Assembly: GCF_051020955.1 (NCBI RefSeq)
Contig: NW_027476096.1
Coordinates: 62,001 to 126,000 of the forward strand
Length of the DNA: 64,000 nucleotides
Direction of reading: 5' to 3'
From: Megalopta genalis
Taxonomy: Eukaryota > Arthropoda > Insecta > Hymenoptera > Halictidae
The translations under genes and the position numbers were made by a program. How positions within the stretch are numbered: position 1 is the first letter of the stretch; every line of letters starts with the position of its first letter. The notes under the pieces were generated by a model. It was not told where the DNA came from and did not search any database. It worked only from the letters and a program-made list of their open reading frames with translations. This document shows positions 10,992-23,320 of this stretch, one piece after another.

Positions 10992-12239
10992 TATACGCCT
11001 TTCGTAGTCAAAGGGTTCATATACATGAAGTTCTGGAAGGACTCATACATTCAGTTAAATGATTCTGTATAATAAAGTGGTTTGTGGCAAAATTGTGTTC
11101 TGAGATATTTGGTTCCAATGTTTAGTTTCATTAATAACATCGTAACACCAATATTGTTAATTTTTCGTGTTTTTCTATGCAATTATAGCGATATAAAGTT
11201 GATAAGGTATTGACATATAAATATTATCAAGTCTGTAGTCGATTCTAAAAATGCGAAACATCGTTATAAGTTCTCGATTATAATAATAATATAGTGTTCA
11301 GACGTTGAGCGTGACGTATTTTATGCGACTTTTTTTTCATTAGTTTTTCGACCAATATTAATTGCATCTATCGTCATTGTATTTGTTTAACGTGCGTGCC
11401 TCGTATTTATTATCCTTTTGTATTCTACATATATTACTACGTAGTTCAGTACATGCTTTCTACTCAATAAATTAAAGTAATTTATACTGAGTGTGCTACA
11501 TTAATTTCTGTCACATGGAATGAGCGCATTGACAAAACTGTGTTTTAAAATATTCCGTCTGAATGTTTTATATCATTAATAAACTCGTGATACCAATAGA
11601 GTTAATTTTTCGTATTTTCTGTACAATTATTGTGATTCTGAAAGTGCAATAAAAGTAAAAATAGATTTTCAAGAACTTTTCATTTTTAACAGTAAGAGTA
11701 AGTATAATAAATTGTTTAATAAAAAATTTATTATTATCAAAATAATTTCACGGTGAGGTTATTTTTTAAAAAGAATGCATATTCTTCAGGTTAGTTTCAA
11801 TATTTCGTAGGGCACAACGTAATTACTGTACTGAAATTACTGTCCTTTATGCGTCATCTTTTCGTATTTTTGCATAATCTGATGTAAATATGTTAAAATG
11901 TACTCAAGCAAGTAGTGTAAATGTGAGGCATAAATAAAAGGTACTATTACTTTTAATATGGTGCAATTTCTATAAACAGTACTTTATTGTAATATACTTA
12001 CGTATACATTAAAATTAACATCTAAACTAATGATTTTTTAACATAGATTAATACCTTTTTTTGTAAAGAATATCAAGGAGCTTCAACTACGTCAATAAAA
12101 AATATATGATTCTATTTAAAAATACGTTAATGACCTTCATATGTCCTCTATACGTCTACCTATAAGAAAACTAGTGTCATCAGAATGTTCCTCTCTCGAA
12201 ATCTTTGCATAAAGATTCGCGATCTACCAGTTTTGTACT

Positions 12240-12425
12240 GTCTCCTTTTGCAGATCGTATTCACCTTTTTGCACTCAAAATTAAGCCTTTCTTAGAACAT
12301 ATTTATCTTTTTGCAAATCAAATCGTCTCTTTTGCACATTTTATTCATCGTTCTGCAAATTAAAATCACATTTTTGCAAATGAAATTAACCCCTTTGCAG
12401 GTTGGATTCATCGTTCTGCAAATGA
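12240..12425. repeat. degenerate short tandem repeat around TTTTGCAAAT
   Basis: Variants of TTTTTGCAAATNAAATT recur roughly every 20-25 bp (near 12268, 12309, 12331, 12350, 12374, 12396, 12415), with another small cluster at 12650-12715. The repetition produces an open frame of 64 codons on the plus strand with repeating I-V-L-Q-M motifs. I treat that frame as an artefact of the repeat. Confidence 0.55.
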
Positions 12426-13264
12426 ACGCTTGTGTGTACAACAGGATACCTATAGAAATTGGTTTCTATTTTCCTTTAGTAATTTCTAGAAATTTCTTGT
12501 CATAATATTGCAAAGCCAGTCCGGATCCTGATTCTCTGTACACGTTTACGTCAATCAACGTCCTACGATAACAAATTTACGTAAATTATTTTAAATATTT
12601 GAGTCTGAAATACTGTCGACATTTTGGATGTACATACAAGGGTTCACCTTTCAGCAAATCAAATTGACCCTTTCACAGATTTCATTCATCGTTTGGAAAA
12701 TTAAATTCGTCTTTCTGTTTTTCACATTTAAATTTAATATGAATTTATACATGTATTTATAAAATAATACGAATTGCATCAGTAATAATTCATCTTCGAT
12801 AATGTCATTTAATTTTTAAATCCAATATGATGAATTTCATGACAAATAGTTACAAATAAGCGAATTCAAGTTGCGAAGAGACGAATTTTATACGGAAAAT
12901 TATTACTATGATCTATAAAATAGTTAACTTGCGGTATGGAAAGGTGATTATATAATCTACTAAAAAATGAATTTTAGTGCAAGACTTGTATAATATTTAT
13001 GACCGAAGATACGTTATTTATTTATTCTGGAAATAAATTGTACTTTTACTGACGTCCTTTGATAGACAAGAACATTTATCTAGGCAGACATTTCTGTTTG
13101 AGATATTGCAGAGTTCACGCAAATATATGTAGTGTTCTACATACGTACCATGTAGTGACAGCTTATGGTTCTGTCGGTAGAATGTGCTTGAGCAATATAC
13201 GTGTCCATATGTCACCATTTAATTAATATCCTCTTCATTCACATATTTAGAATGTATTTTGAAT

Positions 13265-13434
13265 CAATGTTTAATTCTTTACATTCAAAAGTATTTTAAT
13301 TTTAGAATTCAAAATCTTCAATGAATCCAAAAAATGGATACAGTTTACACAATGTTTAATTCTTTACATTCAAAAGTATTTTAATTTTGGAATTCAAAAT
13401 CTTCAATGAATCCAAGAAATGGATTCAGTTTACA
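13265..13434. repeat. 85-bp tandem duplication
   Basis: Two copies of a unit starting CAATGTTTAATTCTTTACAT at 13265 and 13350, nearly identical. Confidence 0.85.
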
Positions 13435-14022
13435 ACATTTTTAAAGTCAAATTGGATATATTTGTATAATTAGTTTACTCCTTTTTTGTATCGTTCATAT
13501 AGAATGTAAAAATGAGGGGAACATATTTTGGAAGGTGATTCATAATTATAGTGTATAAATAACGTAAAAATTCAAGAAAATGACTAAAATTTATGTACAT
13601 ACATTTTTGACAATTTGTTAATTTAGTACACTCTCGGACAAGAATATAACTCACCCTAAAAATTATTGAATTTCTTTTCATTCACAAATGAAAAATAAAT
13701 TCTTATTATGCACACTGTTTTCAGCTGGTCTTTAGAAATCTGTCCTCATGAAATAAATTTAAATACATCGGAAATAGACAAAACGATAGTCCACTTGACA
13801 AGGAATAGGTGACGGGAATAATTGAAACGATTCTGATTCATGTTTGATACTTCGTGGCAATCACTGTGCATTTAATTACCACAATCATTCTACTCGACAA
13901 TCAATTATATTACGTAAAAAATAAATAAATTTTCATAAACAAATACGTCTACAAATTCCGAGTACTTCTTTAATATAATGTATATAATTTTTTAATGAAT
14001 TTTTCTTATAATTGTACCTATA

Positions 14023-14128
14023 TTCCTCACGCGACGAGAAGATTGCCGTCGGCCAATAGCGACCGCTAGCTACGGCAGTGGGGCAGCTAGTAAAAGCAAA
14101 GGTGCCTTCTTGTCGCGTGAGGACTGTA
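14023..14128. mobile_element. foldback MITE copy B
   Basis: Left TTCCTCACGCGACGAGAAG and right CTTCTTGTCGCGTGAGGACT are inverted ends of the same family as copy A, here as a short copy of about 106 bp flanked by TA. The core is rearranged compared with the other copies. Confidence 0.75.
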
Positions 14129-16613
14129 GTCATCCATGATACTCTTTTCCGAATCATTGTTATTCTCGAATTGTTTTCCATTTTATACACTCCTTCGTCA
14201 AGAATATTCCATAATTTTTTACGATATTCGAATCCCGAGATCTTGCTGGTTGTTCCAAAGTTTAAACTTTTTCACTAGAAAAATATGTTTCAAGAAATTT
14301 AATTTGCATTTCTCAATGAACATAAATTATTTCTTACTCGTTAATCCGATAATATGAAAATTGTTTTGAATTATAATATGATAACTTTAAGCGGCTCCTC
14401 ATAATCGTCATGCGAGTGCAAAAGATTAATATTGTTTGACAGTAACAATTTCCTAGGTAAATATGCTTAAAGGCAATGCTTTCTACAGGTTTATTACATT
14501 ATCTGGACCAAAATTGAGAACAATGCTTCTCGTCCATTTCTCTAAATGAAGTTATTGAAAGTTTGAAACTGTATCTATTTCAGAGGTCTCTATTCAAGCT
14601 CTATTCTGCTCAAAACTCGAGACCAAAAAGGCAATACACGCATGGACATTCCTACCCCTGTAACGACACAGTTCCGAAACTCAGGTCACTTGAATATTTC
14701 CATCGGGAATGAAGATAGAAGAAAATGTGTATCACGGAAATTTTATTGCTCCAAGAAGCAGATTTTATAAAGGATAATATAAAAATGTTTTTTACGTGAT
14801 GTTATATTTATGTTGTTTGTAACATCGATGAACGATGAACACTAGTACTGCCAGACCCGTCAAAATGAAGGAATTCAAATATCTTATTTTACAATTGAAG
14901 AGACACTTTGTAAAAAGCACCAGAAATGTAATTTTCTAGGAGGATGAGAATGCACTGTTATCTTCAAGCTATTAATAAAACTTGATTTATTTTTATCTTC
15001 ACATGTAACTAAGACCATGATAGCTTGAAAACATAACATTTTTTATTTCTTATATTAATAGTACATAAATTCATAAAAAAAAGAAAGTCTGCAAGCACTC
15101 TAAGCGCCAAACTATCACAAATTACTTAAGAATACCAAAGTATAGAAAATATAAAAAGAATTAAAGTTTATTTCCTTAATATAATGTCTTAAATTTTTAT
15201 TTTTAATTTTTTAAAAATTTAATTGTTTTTAATTTCGTTATATATTTGAAAGAATCCCTCCGTGTTATCCCAAAAATCCTCGTTATATACTTGTTATTAA
15301 AATCTTATTTCAAATATAACAAATAATAATTGTTTTTTAAAAATAGGATTTTTTAAAAATTCACTGATTTTCCCCCGTTAATCGTGAGTAAAGCACGATC
15401 TGTAATCCGCAGACAGTGTATTAAGAGATATTGGAAGAATTTCGATTTTATGATATTTCAGGTAAACTATTGTAAAAGCCATGATATTTATTATCCATAT
15501 TTTCCTATACGGCTTGGAGATCTCGGTTTTTTAAAAATACTTATTTTTAAAGTATACTCGAATAATGGAAATTCATGTGACATTGCTTGTCGTCCACACA
15601 TACTGACAATGTCGTCTATTGACATTATTTACAACTATTTATAAAAATATATTATACCTAAATGGTATACTACCATATTTCCATTGGCACATAGGACATT
15701 TTGAGAAGAAAAAACAAAATTTGTCAATTTTGGCACATACATTGTTTTCTACAAACCCTCCTCAATTATTCAAATTGCCAAAATATTTTTGTTGATAATT
15801 ACTAGATACATCTATTTATTAGGGTATATTTTGTTATAAAAATCGAAATTTATTGCGCTAACGTGATCTCAATAGACATACAAAAATGATGCAAAAAGCG
15901 CTTCTTGAGCCTCGATTCATTGATACTTGAGTACTTCATTAATACATTAGTACTTGTACACTATAGCAAATTGAGACATAAAAGGAAAGTAAACTCTGTT
16001 TTTTGTTCTAGGAAATTCTGGATAATAAAGGAGTTATAATCATCATGGACATCATTTTTAAGTAGAAACAACAAGCAATGGACAAATCATTTACTAGTCG
16101 TATTTAATAGACGCTTTTCACATAAAAATCCACAGTTTATTTATCAACATTTAACCCTCGTAGTAAATGCGAGCAGAGAAATATACGCTATTTTTTTCTT
16201 AGAAAACTATGAACATGTGCAAGTAGCAGCAGCAACAGTAAGTGAATTTGAAAACAACGCAAATCAGTCATATTTTTGGATCTCAAGAGATTCAAGAGGG
16301 TATTCTAATGCGAACTTTTAAAAAAAACATGAGTGTTGGAGGTTTACGAATTGGAAGGGTGAGGTCAGAGTTCTGAATATAACATAGCTGGGAAAAATGT
16401 TCGAATATGATGCGGCAAGAACAGAGGTCGAGGATGAGACAGAGTTTGAGGATCGCTCAAGAGTGAAATCATTGGTTTAAGATTTTTGATCACTGATTTC
16501 GTGGGATGTTTGATAAGAAGACACTAGATAACGTTGGTATACGACATAACATTAACTATACAATGACACTAATGGTAAATGACGCTCGTAACAGTAATGC
16601 TAATAATAATATT

Positions 16614-16631
16614 AAGAAGAAGAAGAAGAAA
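16614..16631. repeat. (AAG)n microsatellite
   Basis: Six AAG units. Confidence 0.85.
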
Positions 16632-16725
16632 TGTAGTTTGGAATTAGAAATTAATTGGAAAATAATTAGAATTAGAAATCTAATTAAGGGTGACATAGTG
16701 GAGTAGATGTAACAATATGTGAAAA

Positions 16726-16762
16726 AATAATAATAATAAACTTTATATTATTATTATTATTA
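16726..16762. repeat. (TAA)n / (TTA)n inverted trinucleotide pair
   Basis: Four to five AAT-type units followed by a short spacer and six ATT-type units, able to pair as a small hairpin. Confidence 0.7.
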
Positions 16763-18180
16763 TGACATTTAATAAAACCTTAATAGAACTATCGAAGTTA
16801 ACGAATTTTTGTGAATCCATATCAGGCTCCATAACCAAGCTTTCCGAAATTGTAGAGTTATTTCCAGCAATTTTCCAGAACGTAAATTATGTCCAGTCGG
16901 TTGTCAAAAAAAGCTGTTCCATACCGTGGAACGAAGCACCTGCTGTATTGATCAGAATTTCGAAAGTCAGAAATAGTTTTCCAATTCGTCGTCTGTTTAA
17001 ATCCCACCTGAACTTACTTCTAAATGAGAAATTGAAGCAACGATAGCGATGTGAAGAAAAATGTTTGTATCTCGATCAATAATTGCGCAATGAAAAGTGT
17101 CACTATGCATTCAGCGATATTTGATTGATACATTTTTTTCCAGAAACTTGAAAATTAATTTTGATTACAATCCATTAGGTAAGCTGAACTTTATCAGGAT
17201 TTATATACGAGGTTTGAGAGAGTTACGAAAACAAATGTAAATATTGTCTTTACTACGATTATATAATATTAAGAATCGTGATTTAAAGTTCATTATTCAA
17301 AATTGTATTAAGTGATAGTCTCATATACATATCTGTATCAGCTGCATAATACCAAATTGGCAATTTTTCGAATGCCATTAGACACATACGATGGAATATT
17401 CTGGTAGGGTAATACATTTAGTACCATCGCCGTATGCAAAATTCATATGAAATATGAAATATAAATTACCTGCTTAATGTGAAGTACGACGTTATTAAGA
17501 TATCAACATTTCCTAAAACTGTGACACCTTCAACGTAGTTCAGTTGAAGAAAGTAAAATTGGAAAGTTTAAACTCATCAAAATGATTACTTCCTTAATCT
17601 ACCTGTTTGCTAAAAATCCCAATAATTAAATCATATTTTACGCATTTATGGCAAATGTCCGTAAATAAAACACAAAACACGCAAATCATTCGAAAAATGT
17701 AAAAAATGCAACCGTAGCAATGTTACCATCATAAAATTAATAAAATAAGAAGTTTGTTTATACAAGTTTTGTTCTTTTAAGTCAATGCTGAGGATTTTCA
17801 GTTTTGCACAACGATCCGCTGCCAATGTATAATAATATTTACTGTGCTCAAATATTTCACACCAAAAATCTAATTGTTAACTAGATTAAGGAGTAGTGTA
17901 ACATTCCTACAGAGTAACTCATTAAAATATTCGGACACCTTTTATACAGTAATAGGTTTTCAAGAATAAGATCAAAAAAAAAAAATTACATCAATCTTGT
18001 TTTTAAAATAATATAGGTACTAGATTCTTACACAATGACTAAACAAATTTTTGCAAAAATTCCAATTAGTTGGAATATCAAAATACAATAAAACAATTGT
18101 TTGAGAAAATTTGTTATCAAAAGTAATAACGAGAATTTAAACAATATGTTATGTAGGCTTTTGTAACTTATATGCATGTA

Positions 18181-18388
18181 TAGTCCTCACGCGACAAGAA
18201 GGCACTTTTGTGTTTACATTCTCCCTCTTACTAGCTGCCCCATTGCTGCAGCTATCGATCGCTACATTGGCCGAAAACGGTGACGAAGATTGACGACGGT
18301 CGCTAGCAACCGATAGCTGTGTTAGTGGGGCCGCTAGGAAGAGGGGGAATGTAAACGCGAAGGTGCCTTCTTACTGCGTGAGGACTAT
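18181..18388. mobile_element. foldback MITE copy C
   Basis: One of the best preserved two-ended copies. It starts TAGTCCTCACGCGACAAGAA, has GTTTACATTCTCCCTCTTAC inside, and ends with the inverted set (AAGAGGGGGAATGTAAACGC, then TGCGTGAGGACTATA). The centre holds two further inverted segments (CCGATCGC/GCGACCGT-like). About 207 bp between TA/TATA flanks. Confidence 0.85.
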
Positions 18389-21300
18389 ATAAGTTCATTT
18401 TCTGCTTTATTTAGCAAACATATGCATATGTAAATGATTAAATGTTTACGGAAAGAATATTTAAGAGAGTCACATGGCCCAAATCTTTGCATTAGAATCT
18501 TTAAACTGATGATATACATAACAAAATAATAATTAATTAAATGATTAATTGGAAATACTAGTGATTTCTGTTTCATTAACATAGTACTTTTAAAAACTGA
18601 AAAAGCAAAGATTTCTCTAGCATACAGGATCTACTATTCTCCTAAATATCTCCATTATTCTTAATATTATGCAAAGTGATTGTAGCACAATTTAAATGGT
18701 TTTCAATACGGAATATCATAGGAGAAAATTATTTTTGTTTACACATGTTGTTCTAGTTTATCTCAAGCTCAACATTTCTGATATATGAAACGTTTATTTT
18801 TTTCTATTTTATCTTCCATATTTTTCATTAAAAAACTAACAATTGTGTCGAACATGTGGAAAATTTACCAAAGACCCTATTTTTCATGTCCGTATAACTG
18901 CAACTAATTCTCGTAACTGAAATATTTGAATAAAATAATTCCGAAGACATCACTCTTACATTAAATTAAATAATATATATAGTCTCATATTCGACTGCTT
19001 TGGATGAGGAGAAAACTGACTGTAGAAAAAGTTCTTTTATGTGAGGATTAATTTTTCATCTATAATGACAAGCCTACTAATTTAATGTCAATCAAATTAT
19101 TTGATGCAGTGGCGATGTTCGCAGCCGTGATCTATCTTGATCACCGAGTTCAAAAGTGTGGTTTTGTAAAAAAACACGTTGAAAGTTTCATTTTCTCTTC
19201 GACTGTTATGTGATCACGTTGATCGATTATTATCGAACTCGGTAGATTTTAGTCCAATTAGCTTGCTGTTTTCGCGTCCGACAATGTGATGTATGAGAAT
19301 AAAAAAGGAAAATCTCTGAAATAAATCTCCTCAAAATGATTGAACGAGAATAATCCTTTTAAGTAGCATCGTCTATTTTTATAATCAGAATTTATTCAAT
19401 CGAACGAAAGGAGGTATGCAATCAGAGCTATTTTTGAAAATAAAATATTTTATCTGTACGAAAGAAAGTACTTTTAAAAATAAAATATTTGATTCGATGT
19501 GTGTAACAAATTTTTAAGATAATATTTCAAATAGCATTTTATTTGAGAAACAATGAAAATATTTATGCTATAGTTCGGAATATTTTATTTATTTAACTTA
19601 TTTCAACAAATAGAATGATTTTATTTTACTAAATTATAGTGCATAATTTGTTTTGGTAATCTAAAACGAACGAAGCGCTTTTCTTCTGCATTATAAACAT
19701 ACATAAAAGGTACATTTTGTTACATGCGAATAACTATATTTAAAAAGACAAAAAATTTAATTTGTTATGTTTTATGTTATTAAAATAAAAACTATTTTAT
19801 TTGATGTTTTAGATTATCAGAATAAAATATTCGTATTGAAGATTTAGCTGTGAATTATTAAAATAAAATGTTTTGTTTGCTAAAATTTGATGCCCTACTT
19901 GAAGTACTATTTTATTTCAATTGTGAAGAATCTATTACTTAAAATAGTATTTTTTTTCGAATAATTTCTCTATAAATATCACCCAGCTCTGTATGCAATG
20001 TATGCAAATACTATACATATATTTGCAACAGTAGAAGGTGTATGTTGCTAGGAGACAGTTTGGATAACAGTCCGTTCGGTTGTTGACCCCAAAGGTCTCT
20101 CATAACATGTATGATACATGTATACGTTAAATATCTGTTTTATGTTAAGAAATTTATGCTACAAGAACGTTCGAAAATTCTACTGTAAGTAATCATATAC
20201 CAGTAGATCGCCTTTATGCCTGTGATATGCTAACTTCATTTTATTGCACTACACATTGTAAATCAATAATCTGAAGTAAGAAGTAGTACGTATGCTTGCC
20301 ACGTGAATAAAAGTACCGTGCATTTTCACTGTATCTCGTCGACTACAAATAAGCTTAACACAAATAACAACTATATATATAATATATAATACTATATATA
20401 TATATATAATACTAACTACAAATAACTTTAAAAATAAACATAAATTCACCTGAATGCTTTTCTCAACAAATTGCGTCCTATTGTGTATAATAATTTATTG
20501 ACATGCAAAAGTATAGTAAAAATAATGTGTCTTACTTGCATTAGAATAGAGTGCACATCGTGTTAGCTATGTATTGCTGATAATATTCCTACAATTATCG
20601 GAACAATAATTTTCATACAAATGTTTATATTTGTTGTTTATTGCTGGTGATTCTTCTCTTACCTATTTTTCTGTAATATGAACGTTTTATTGTTTGATTC
20701 GCCTGCAAAACAGAAAAATATTACAGAAGTGAAAAATATGAAATGTTAGCGCGAGGTTAAATATTTAAACGATTGAATATTTCATTTGGAAAATAAAATC
20801 TTTGTCTGATTATTACTAAATGCTAAAGATTTTCAGCATTTGTTGTACTCATTTTTTTATATACACTGACATTTTAATGTCAATCTATTCTAGATTTTTC
20901 TACTTGTAATAGATTTAACTCTTAATTTAAGTCTTAATTATTAATTATAATAAAAGAAGTCTTAGTTATTAATTCGATTAATAATAAACATTCATTTAGT
21001 TAATAACAAGTATGTAATAGTTACGTTAACTGTTTTACAATTATACAGAATGTCACGCCTAACTTGAGAACATTTTATATTTATCATTTTCAATAACTGG
21101 AAAATATGTCAGGGAAAACGTAATATAACCTGAAAGGATCAAAAATTTTTTTTCGAAATCGTACCTTTTGAAATTCCAAAGTCATCGATGATTTTTCATG
21201 GGACTATACAAAAGACATTAATTAATTCCTTATCGGAAAATGAATTAGAAATATCATTAAAGGAAATACTTCCTTTTATTCAAACAATTGGCAAATGTCA

Positions 21301-21415
21301 GAAATGCTTAAAGGTTCGGTATGTAAATGTTTAAAACTTTCCGGATATATTAACAATATTGTTAATCGTACTTTATTTACTGTATTGTACTGTAAATATA
21401 TTAATTATTGAACCA
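18389..21415. other. A+T-rich stretch, no gene seen
   Basis: Between 19430 and 19950 short runs like AAAATAAAATATTTT recur many times in both orientations. A (TA)n-rich patch is at about 20370-20410. No coding sequence was recognised. Confidence 0.5.
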
Positions 21416-21525
21416 CGGAACTGGGCTCCGTCCGCTCGGTCGCCTTGCGTCAGTTGAGCTCGTCTCTCATTGGTCAGTGTTTTTCGTTAATAACTCGTAA
21501 AAAAAGCCGTGAATTGCATTTGCCT

Positions 21526-22461
21526 TGTAATGTACGGAGAATTTTTTATATTCCTTCCTGAAGGCATACGCCAGGCTGGCGCCAGCCAGCCGGGTATTCA
21601 TTTGTATATCGCGAGTCGAGTACCTCCAAGGGGGTACGACGACGAACGTTTCTGGAATCGGACCATATAGGAACACCCCCACTACCATTTTTCCAGAGAA
21701 AATCTGACTATATAAAGGGCCCAAACGCGACCGGGAATCGGGCTAGTTTCGAGTCATTCGTCGACGTGGAAACGCTAGTGAGATCGAGTCGTAATTCTCC
21801 TTCGAACAATCTAATAGGTAATTAGACATCAAGTCAGAAGCCCCCGCCGACTCAGTGCGAAAAGCTGAGGGCGCGTTAAAGTCCGCGAACACTTACATAC
21901 ATTTGTAAAACCCAACGCGTAATAAATTAGTTTTTACCAGTTTTCTTTGGTTCCAAGTTTAATCATTTCCATCTCCTGTTTCGAACCAGTAGTTGGTATA
22001 ACCCACCAAGATATATCTTAACCGCTCGAGGTATATCTTTATTTCTTTTCTAACAAAGTTACGAGGCACCCTAATACCAATTTCTCCAAACACCTTATCC
22101 TAACCTTAAAGGTAGCCACCCGTGTCGAAATAAACATCGGCTGGTCTACGCACCTCATCCTAACCTTAAAGGTAGCCACCCGTGTCGAAATAAACATCGG
22201 CTGGTCTACGCACCTCATCCTAACCTTAAAGGTAGCCACCCGTGTCGAAATAAACATCGGCTGGTCTACGCACCTCATCCTAACCTTAAAGCTAGCCACC
22301 CGTGTCGAAATAAACATCGGCTGGTCTACGCACCTCATCCTAACCTTAAAGGTAGCCACCCGTGTCGAAATAAACATCGACTGGTCTACGCACCTCAACC
22401 AAAAATTCTAATTGCATGCAACCTCCGGCCACCCAACCTGCCTGGCCCTCGGCTCGTAACA
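21526..22461 (+). mobile_element. solo-LTR-like insertion in MITE copy 3
   Basis: A 936-bp insert begins TG (TGTAATGTACGG) and ends CA (CTCGTAACA), flanked by GCCT (21522-21525) and GCGT (22462-22465), a 4-bp duplication with one mismatch. Inside lie a TATA box (TATAAAGG at 21711) and a polyadenylation-type AATAAA at 21921, in the order expected of an LTR. Five 60-bp repeats follow. No internal retroelement genes or second LTR occur in the window, so a solo LTR left by LTR-LTR recombination is the simplest reading. A non-LTR origin is not excluded. Confidence 0.6.
22091..22390. repeat. 60-bp tandem repeat, five units
   Basis: Units start CACCTCATCCTAACCTTAAA (first unit CACCTTATCC) at 22091, 22151, 22211, 22271 and 22331; a sixth breaks off after 22390. 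They differ by only a few bases. Because 60 is a multiple of three, the minus strand stays open for 119 codons with a 20-residue repeat. That frame is a consequence of the period and not good evidence of a protein. Confidence 0.95.
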
Positions 22462-22555
22462 GCGTTAAGGAAAAAGTTACTTCAAGTGATCTTAGGAATC
22501 CCTCATTTCTGGATTGTGAGAGACTTTTGGGACACCCTGTATATGTTAGCAAGAT

Positions 22556-22660
22556 CTATAAAACGCAACGTTTAAATTTTCGTTACCAGCTCAGATAAAA
22601 AAGTTGAAGAAACGACATTTTTTAATTTTTATCTCAATTTAACCAGTTGCAATTGTTGAA
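22556..22660. mobile_element. fragment of the Tc1-like palindromic family
   Basis: AATTTTCGTTACCAGCTCAG followed by ATAAAAAAGTTGAAGAAACG matches the right-half module of the element at 1459-2054 and of 42164-42720. Only this piece is left. Confidence 0.5.
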
Positions 22661-22669
22661 AACAATTGC

Positions 22670-23035
22670 CTTTGTGGCGTCGCCTCCCTCTACCTGAGCG
22701 CGGCCGCTAGCAATAAAACAAGTACCGTTCCTAATCCTCAAAATTCCCTAAAAATCACGCACCCCTAATAAAACAATTCTCCTCACATCTGGTCACCTCG
22801 ACCCGCACGGGACTTTCCCAACTTTCTCCTTTCCTACGAAAGTCCATCTATTCCTTTCTTCTCTTCCACTATAAAAGAGACAAACGCGCAACTCAAAAAG
22901 CTCAGTCTGTCCTAAGTTGTTAGTCCTACGACGTCACGCTAGTCGCGCCCGCGCTCATCGATAGCAATTCAATAAACTGCATTAATAGTAACCTTAAACA
23001 CGCTCTCCGATTCGCTAACCTTCCCTTCAGTGCTA
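22670..23035 (+). mobile_element. second LTR-like segment
   Basis: A G+C-richer segment begins near TGTGGCGTCGCC, has a TATA box (CTATAAAAGAG at about 22870), a likely transcription start area (CTCAGTCTGTCC), and AATAAA near 22971. That is the layout of an LTR. Its ends are not securely fixed. CCTT occurs just before TGTGG and again near the far end, but I could not decide on a target duplication. Confidence 0.4.
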
Positions 23036-23320
23036 AACCTTGATTTTATATTTCGAAGGTTTGTAAATTTAATTGTTTATATCTTTAAAATTACCGAGTA
23101 TCTGCACTTAATATTTTACATATATTATTAGAGGGACTTATATACTATCACCTTGCAAAGACCCGTCAATATCGAAGTCGGACAACTAGGGTCCTTCCCT
23201 TGTAAGTCCTACAACTTCAGTAGTTAATATCTCTTGACGGAAGGATTTACGAGGATACTTGCAGAGAAAACAATTGTTTGTTATACGGTCCTAAATCCAT
23301 ATCTAAAGTTCGTCGATTTA

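Larger units (their letters stand above)
10992..14022. other. A+T-rich stretch with local repeats, no gene seen
   Basis: Apart from the two repeat blocks listed separately (12240-12425 and 13265-13434), nothing was recognised. Chance frames only. Confidence 0.5.
14129..18180. other. A+T-rich stretch, no gene seen
   Basis: Two simple repeats (16614-16631, 16726-16762) and one right-end-like remnant of the ~200-bp TA family near 16121-16136 lie here. A 94-codon plus-strand frame at 16762-17046 is the least repetitive open frame in the interval, but it has no motif I recognise, so it is not called a gene. Confidence 0.45.
21416..22539. mobile_element. 365-bp MITE copy 3, 5'-truncated and split by an insertion
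   Basis: 21416-21525 matches the middle and right half of the 365-bp family (GAGCTCGTCTCTCATTGGTC, then CGTTAATAACTCGTAA). The remainder (AAGGAAAAAGTTACTTCAAG to GGGACACCCTG, then TA at 22540-22541) resumes at 22462. The left half of the MITE is missing. The break falls between GCATTTGC and TAAGGAAAAAG, which are contiguous in copies 2 and 4. Confidence 0.85.

Noticed and set aside
16156..16180. TTAACCCTCGTAGTAAATGC as a piggyBac terminus
   Set aside because: No inverted partner with TTAA was found within several kilobases, so a single short match is not enough.
16762..17046. 94-codon plus-strand frame as a gene
   Set aside because: Normal-looking composition but no recognisable motif, no splice or promoter context, and a length compatible with chance in A+T-rich DNA.
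22039..22398. 119-codon minus-strand frame with a 20-residue repeat
   Set aside because: The 60-bp DNA period is a multiple of three, so any stop-free unit stays open. The unit is inside a non-coding LTR-like insertion.
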